NCBI GenBank assembly: GCA_045105075.1
Contig: JBGCDD010000077.1
Span: 1 to 7,725, forward strand
Direction: 5' to 3'
Length of the DNA: 7,725 nt
Source of the DNA: JBGCDD01 sp045105075
Lineage (GTDB): Bacteria; Pseudomonadota; Alphaproteobacteria; Rhodobacterales; Rhodobacteraceae
The notes under the pieces were generated by a model. That model was not told where the DNA came from and did no database searches. It saw only the letters and a list, made by a program, of their open reading frames with translations. Both the position numbers and the translations under genes were made by a program. Positions 6,280-7,725 of the stretch are shown in pieces; the stretch's first letter is position 1, and every line of letters begins with the position of its first letter.

Positions 6280-7045
6280 TGCTCAACCCGATAGCATCGC
6301 TCAGGTTCATCGAGCTGATTCCCCCATCAATCACAATGTCTTGGCCCTTGATCCACGCGCTGGCAGGTGAGGCCATAAACACAATCACATCGGCAATTTC
6401 ATCGGGCTGCCCAGGGCGCCCGGCGCGCGCCAGGTTTTTGGCCATCGGCGCACCGTAGGCTTTGGCAAAGACGTCAAGAATACCTGTGCTGACGGCGGCA
6501 GGGCTGACCGAATTGATGCGAAAACCACGGGCAATCATCGCTTCGGTTTGTGCCATGCTTAGCACAATCACGGCCTCTTTGGACAGGTTGTAGGCCCGCG
6601 TCGGGGTAAGGGCGCGCGTGGCAATAAAGTCGGGGATCTGTTCAATAGGCAGCGCCAAAAGCGCTTTCACCTCGTCCAGATTATCGCGCCACATCGCCCC
6701 AGCGCGCGAGGCAACGTTAACGATGCTGGCGCCGGGGGCAAGCTTGCCCAGCATACCAGCGGTCATCGCTTTGAGCCCAAAGAAATTGACCTTCAAAATC
6801 GTCTCTTCCAATCCGTCACGCGGGGGCAGGCCGGCGTTGTTGATCAGAGCATCAAACGGACCGTCCACTTGGGCCAGCGCCGCACTGATCGACGTCGGAT
6901 CGCTCAGATCGGTTTCGATCCAGTGATCGACGCCTTTTGTGGGTCGTGCGATGTCAAAAGCCGTGACATGGTGACCATCGTCTTTCAATTTGACCGCCAC
7001 ATCGGCGCCAATTCCCGCCGCCCCTCCGGTCAATGCGATTTTCAT
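6269..7045 (-). CDS. SDR-family oxidoreductase, coniferyl-alcohol / 3-alpha-hydroxysteroid dehydrogenase type
   Basis: 258-residue NAD(P)-dependent short-chain dehydrogenase. Motifs are TGGAAGIG (6-13), D31 after strand 2 (suggesting NAD), D46, NNAG (69-72), N87, and catalytic S113, Y152 and K156. The Ser-Tyr distance is 39 residues instead of the usual 13 or so. The same long substrate loop is known in Comamonas 3-alpha-hydroxysteroid dehydrogenase/carbonyl reductase and Pseudomonas coniferyl-alcohol dehydrogenase, which this protein resembles overall. The substrate is therefore likely an aromatic or bulky alcohol, but this is not proven. I chose the ATG at 7045 over one at 7069 because GGGAGA lies just upstream (7051-7056), the glycine motif then sits at the usual distance from the N-terminus, and the predicted transcript starts too near 7069. 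It is first in a two-gene unit with the NrtS gene. Confidence 0.85.
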   Translation of the reverse strand: MKIALTGGAAGIGADVAVKLKDDGHHVTAFDIARPTKGVDHWIETDLSDPTSISAALAQVDGPFDALINNAGLPPRDGLEETILKVNFFGLKAMTAGMLGKLAPGASIVNVASRAGAMWRDNLDEVKALLALPIEQIPDFIATRALTPTRAYNLSKEAVIVLSMAQTEAMIARGFRINSVSPAAVSTGILDVFAKAYGAPMAKNLARAGRPGQPDEIADVIVFMASPASAWIKGQDIVIDGGISSMNLSDAIGLSNVG

Positions 7046-7077
7046 TTCGCTCTCCCATTTTGTTGTCATGTCGACGC

Positions 7078-7108
7078 ATTAAGACACTGTCATCCGCCCA
7101 ATTGTCAA
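7078..7108 (-). promoter_or_regulatory. Probable promoter of the SDR-nrtS unit
   Basis: On the minus strand a perfect -35 TTGACA (7103-7108) is followed after 19 bases by CTTAAT (7078-7083), four of six matches to a -10 box. The spacing is one to two bases long. Transcription would begin near 7070, giving a leader of about 25 bases with the GGGAGA ribosome site before the ATG at 7045. No operator-like palindrome is obvious around it. Confidence 0.45.
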
Positions 7109-7290
7109 AAGGAGTTGGGTGTTAGTTTTGGCGGGGCGACTGAATTTGTTTGCTGTTCGGGTTGAGACATTGCCGGGTTTTGGATGGTGGTCAGCAGAGG
7201 TTGCTGTGAAGATACCGTAGGTTAACGTTGTGATGGGACAAGGCCTGACCCGGATGGATGCGATCTCACAGATTTGATGGAGGGCAACTG
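7109..7290. other. Intergenic stretch with no recognised gene
   Basis: Between the SDR promoter and the possible broken gene at the right edge I see no open frame with coding character, no tRNA-like cloverleaf and no terminator-like hairpin with a T-run. Minor features are a strong ribosome-site sequence GGAGG at 7279-7283 just before the ATG at 7291, and the first copy of a 10-base direct repeat (CTCACAGATT at 7265-7274, second copy at 7318-7327). Confidence 0.5.
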
Positions 7291-7725
7291 ATGTCTGGCG
7301 CGAATGGAAATGTCAGCCTCACAGATTAACGGAACGTCTCTGTGGGGCAATTGGTTGGGGATGTTGGCTAGGATTTGGAGCCGGGTCACCGATGCTGGGC
7401 ATGTTCACCGTTGTCTTCGGCGCGGGCACAGTTTGGGATGGCTGCATTGCTGCGGACCAAACGGTTAAGGCAAATGGCGGTTTGACACGTTGGTCGCGCC
7501 TCCAGCGTGGCGCTGAAAAGCCAAAAACTGACCCTATCGCTGGTGAAGACGCGATGCGCGCCTGAGCTTTGATAGAATAAGCGGCCCATTCAGCGATATC
7601 AAAAAACGCGGCGAGGTCTATGAGCCAGATGGTCAACGATTGCTTGGCTTAACTCAAGATGGAAACGATCCCGTTTGGGGCCCACCGGTGAGGATTGGGA
7701 CCAGTACAGCCAATCCTGAAGGAAA
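7291..7725 (+). pseudogene. Possible broken gene of unknown function, running off the right edge
   Basis: An ATG at 7291 has an excellent ribosome site (GGAGG at 7279-7283, seven bases away), but its frame stops after 12 codons (MSGANGNVSLTD, TAA at 7327-7329). Another frame, open from 7278 to the TGA at 7563-7565, encodes a hydrophobic glycine-rich stretch (including GCWLGFGAGSPMLGMFTVVF) and then KPKTDPIAGED. A third frame, open from 7547 to the window end, reads like real protein, including FSDIKKRGEVYEPDGQRLLG and DPVWGPPVRIG. The open stretches overlap at 7291-7326 and 7547-7562, so two frame changes would join them into about 145 codons. Alternatives are sequencing errors, or a real gene only in the last frame with its start not obvious. 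I do not recognise the family. Confidence 0.35.

Noticed and set aside
7319..7636. Minus-strand open frame of 105 codons near the right edge
   Set aside because: It begins at a TTG with no ribosome site and its proline-rich translation resembles the antisense of the plus-strand frames. I cannot fully exclude it, but the plus strand reads better.
1..7725. CRISPR array, tRNA, rRNA, toxin-antitoxin or defence island
   Set aside because: No regularly spaced repeats, no cloverleaf-like sequence and no defence-type protein motifs were seen on either strand.

Overview
The window looks like chromosomal DNA of an alphaproteobacterium, most likely a Rhodobacteraceae/Roseobacter-type organism. This rests on the moderately high G+C, the codon choice, and a polyol-uptake gene set that matches the smo/mtl genes described in Rhodobacter sphaeroides. 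The taxonomic call is inference; no rRNA or other marker gene is present.

Bases 1-5491 (+ strand) are one tight operon for uptake and oxidation of sugar alcohols such as D-sorbitol and D-mannitol. The order is ABC permease 1 (5' end outside the window), ABC permease 2, an SDR polyol dehydrogenase of the SmoS type, an AraC-family regulator, mannitol 2-dehydrogenase, and the MalK-type ATPase of the transporter. Neighbouring genes overlap by 4 or 13 bases or are separated by 3 or 11 bases, so they are very probably co-transcribed and translationally coupled. The permeases and ATPase bring the polyol in, the two dehydrogenases oxidise it (both sorbitol and mannitol can give D-fructose), and the AraC protein is the likely inducer-responsive activator. 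The substrate-binding protein is expected upstream of base 1. No sugar kinase is present in the window.

Bases 5492-5687 are non-coding. They hold a two-tier inverted repeat just after the operon and small palindromes plus a possible 17-codon leader ORF just before a small winged-helix (MarR-like) protein gene at 5688-5984 (+).

Bases 6028-7045 (- strand) hold a two-gene unit: an SDR with an unusually long gap between catalytic Ser and Tyr (the 3-alpha-hydroxysteroid / coniferyl-alcohol dehydrogenase type), then a small two-helix membrane protein of the NrtS nitrate/nitrite transporter family, overlapping by 11 bases. A consensus -35 box lies upstream of the SDR.

Bases 7046-7725 hold no confidently intact gene. 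The last ~435 bases look like a coding sequence broken by two frame changes, or the start of an unrecognised gene that runs off the right edge. I found no CRISPR array, tRNA, rRNA, insertion sequence or obvious new defence-type system. The window is mostly ordinary metabolic DNA, with a few small points worth checking.
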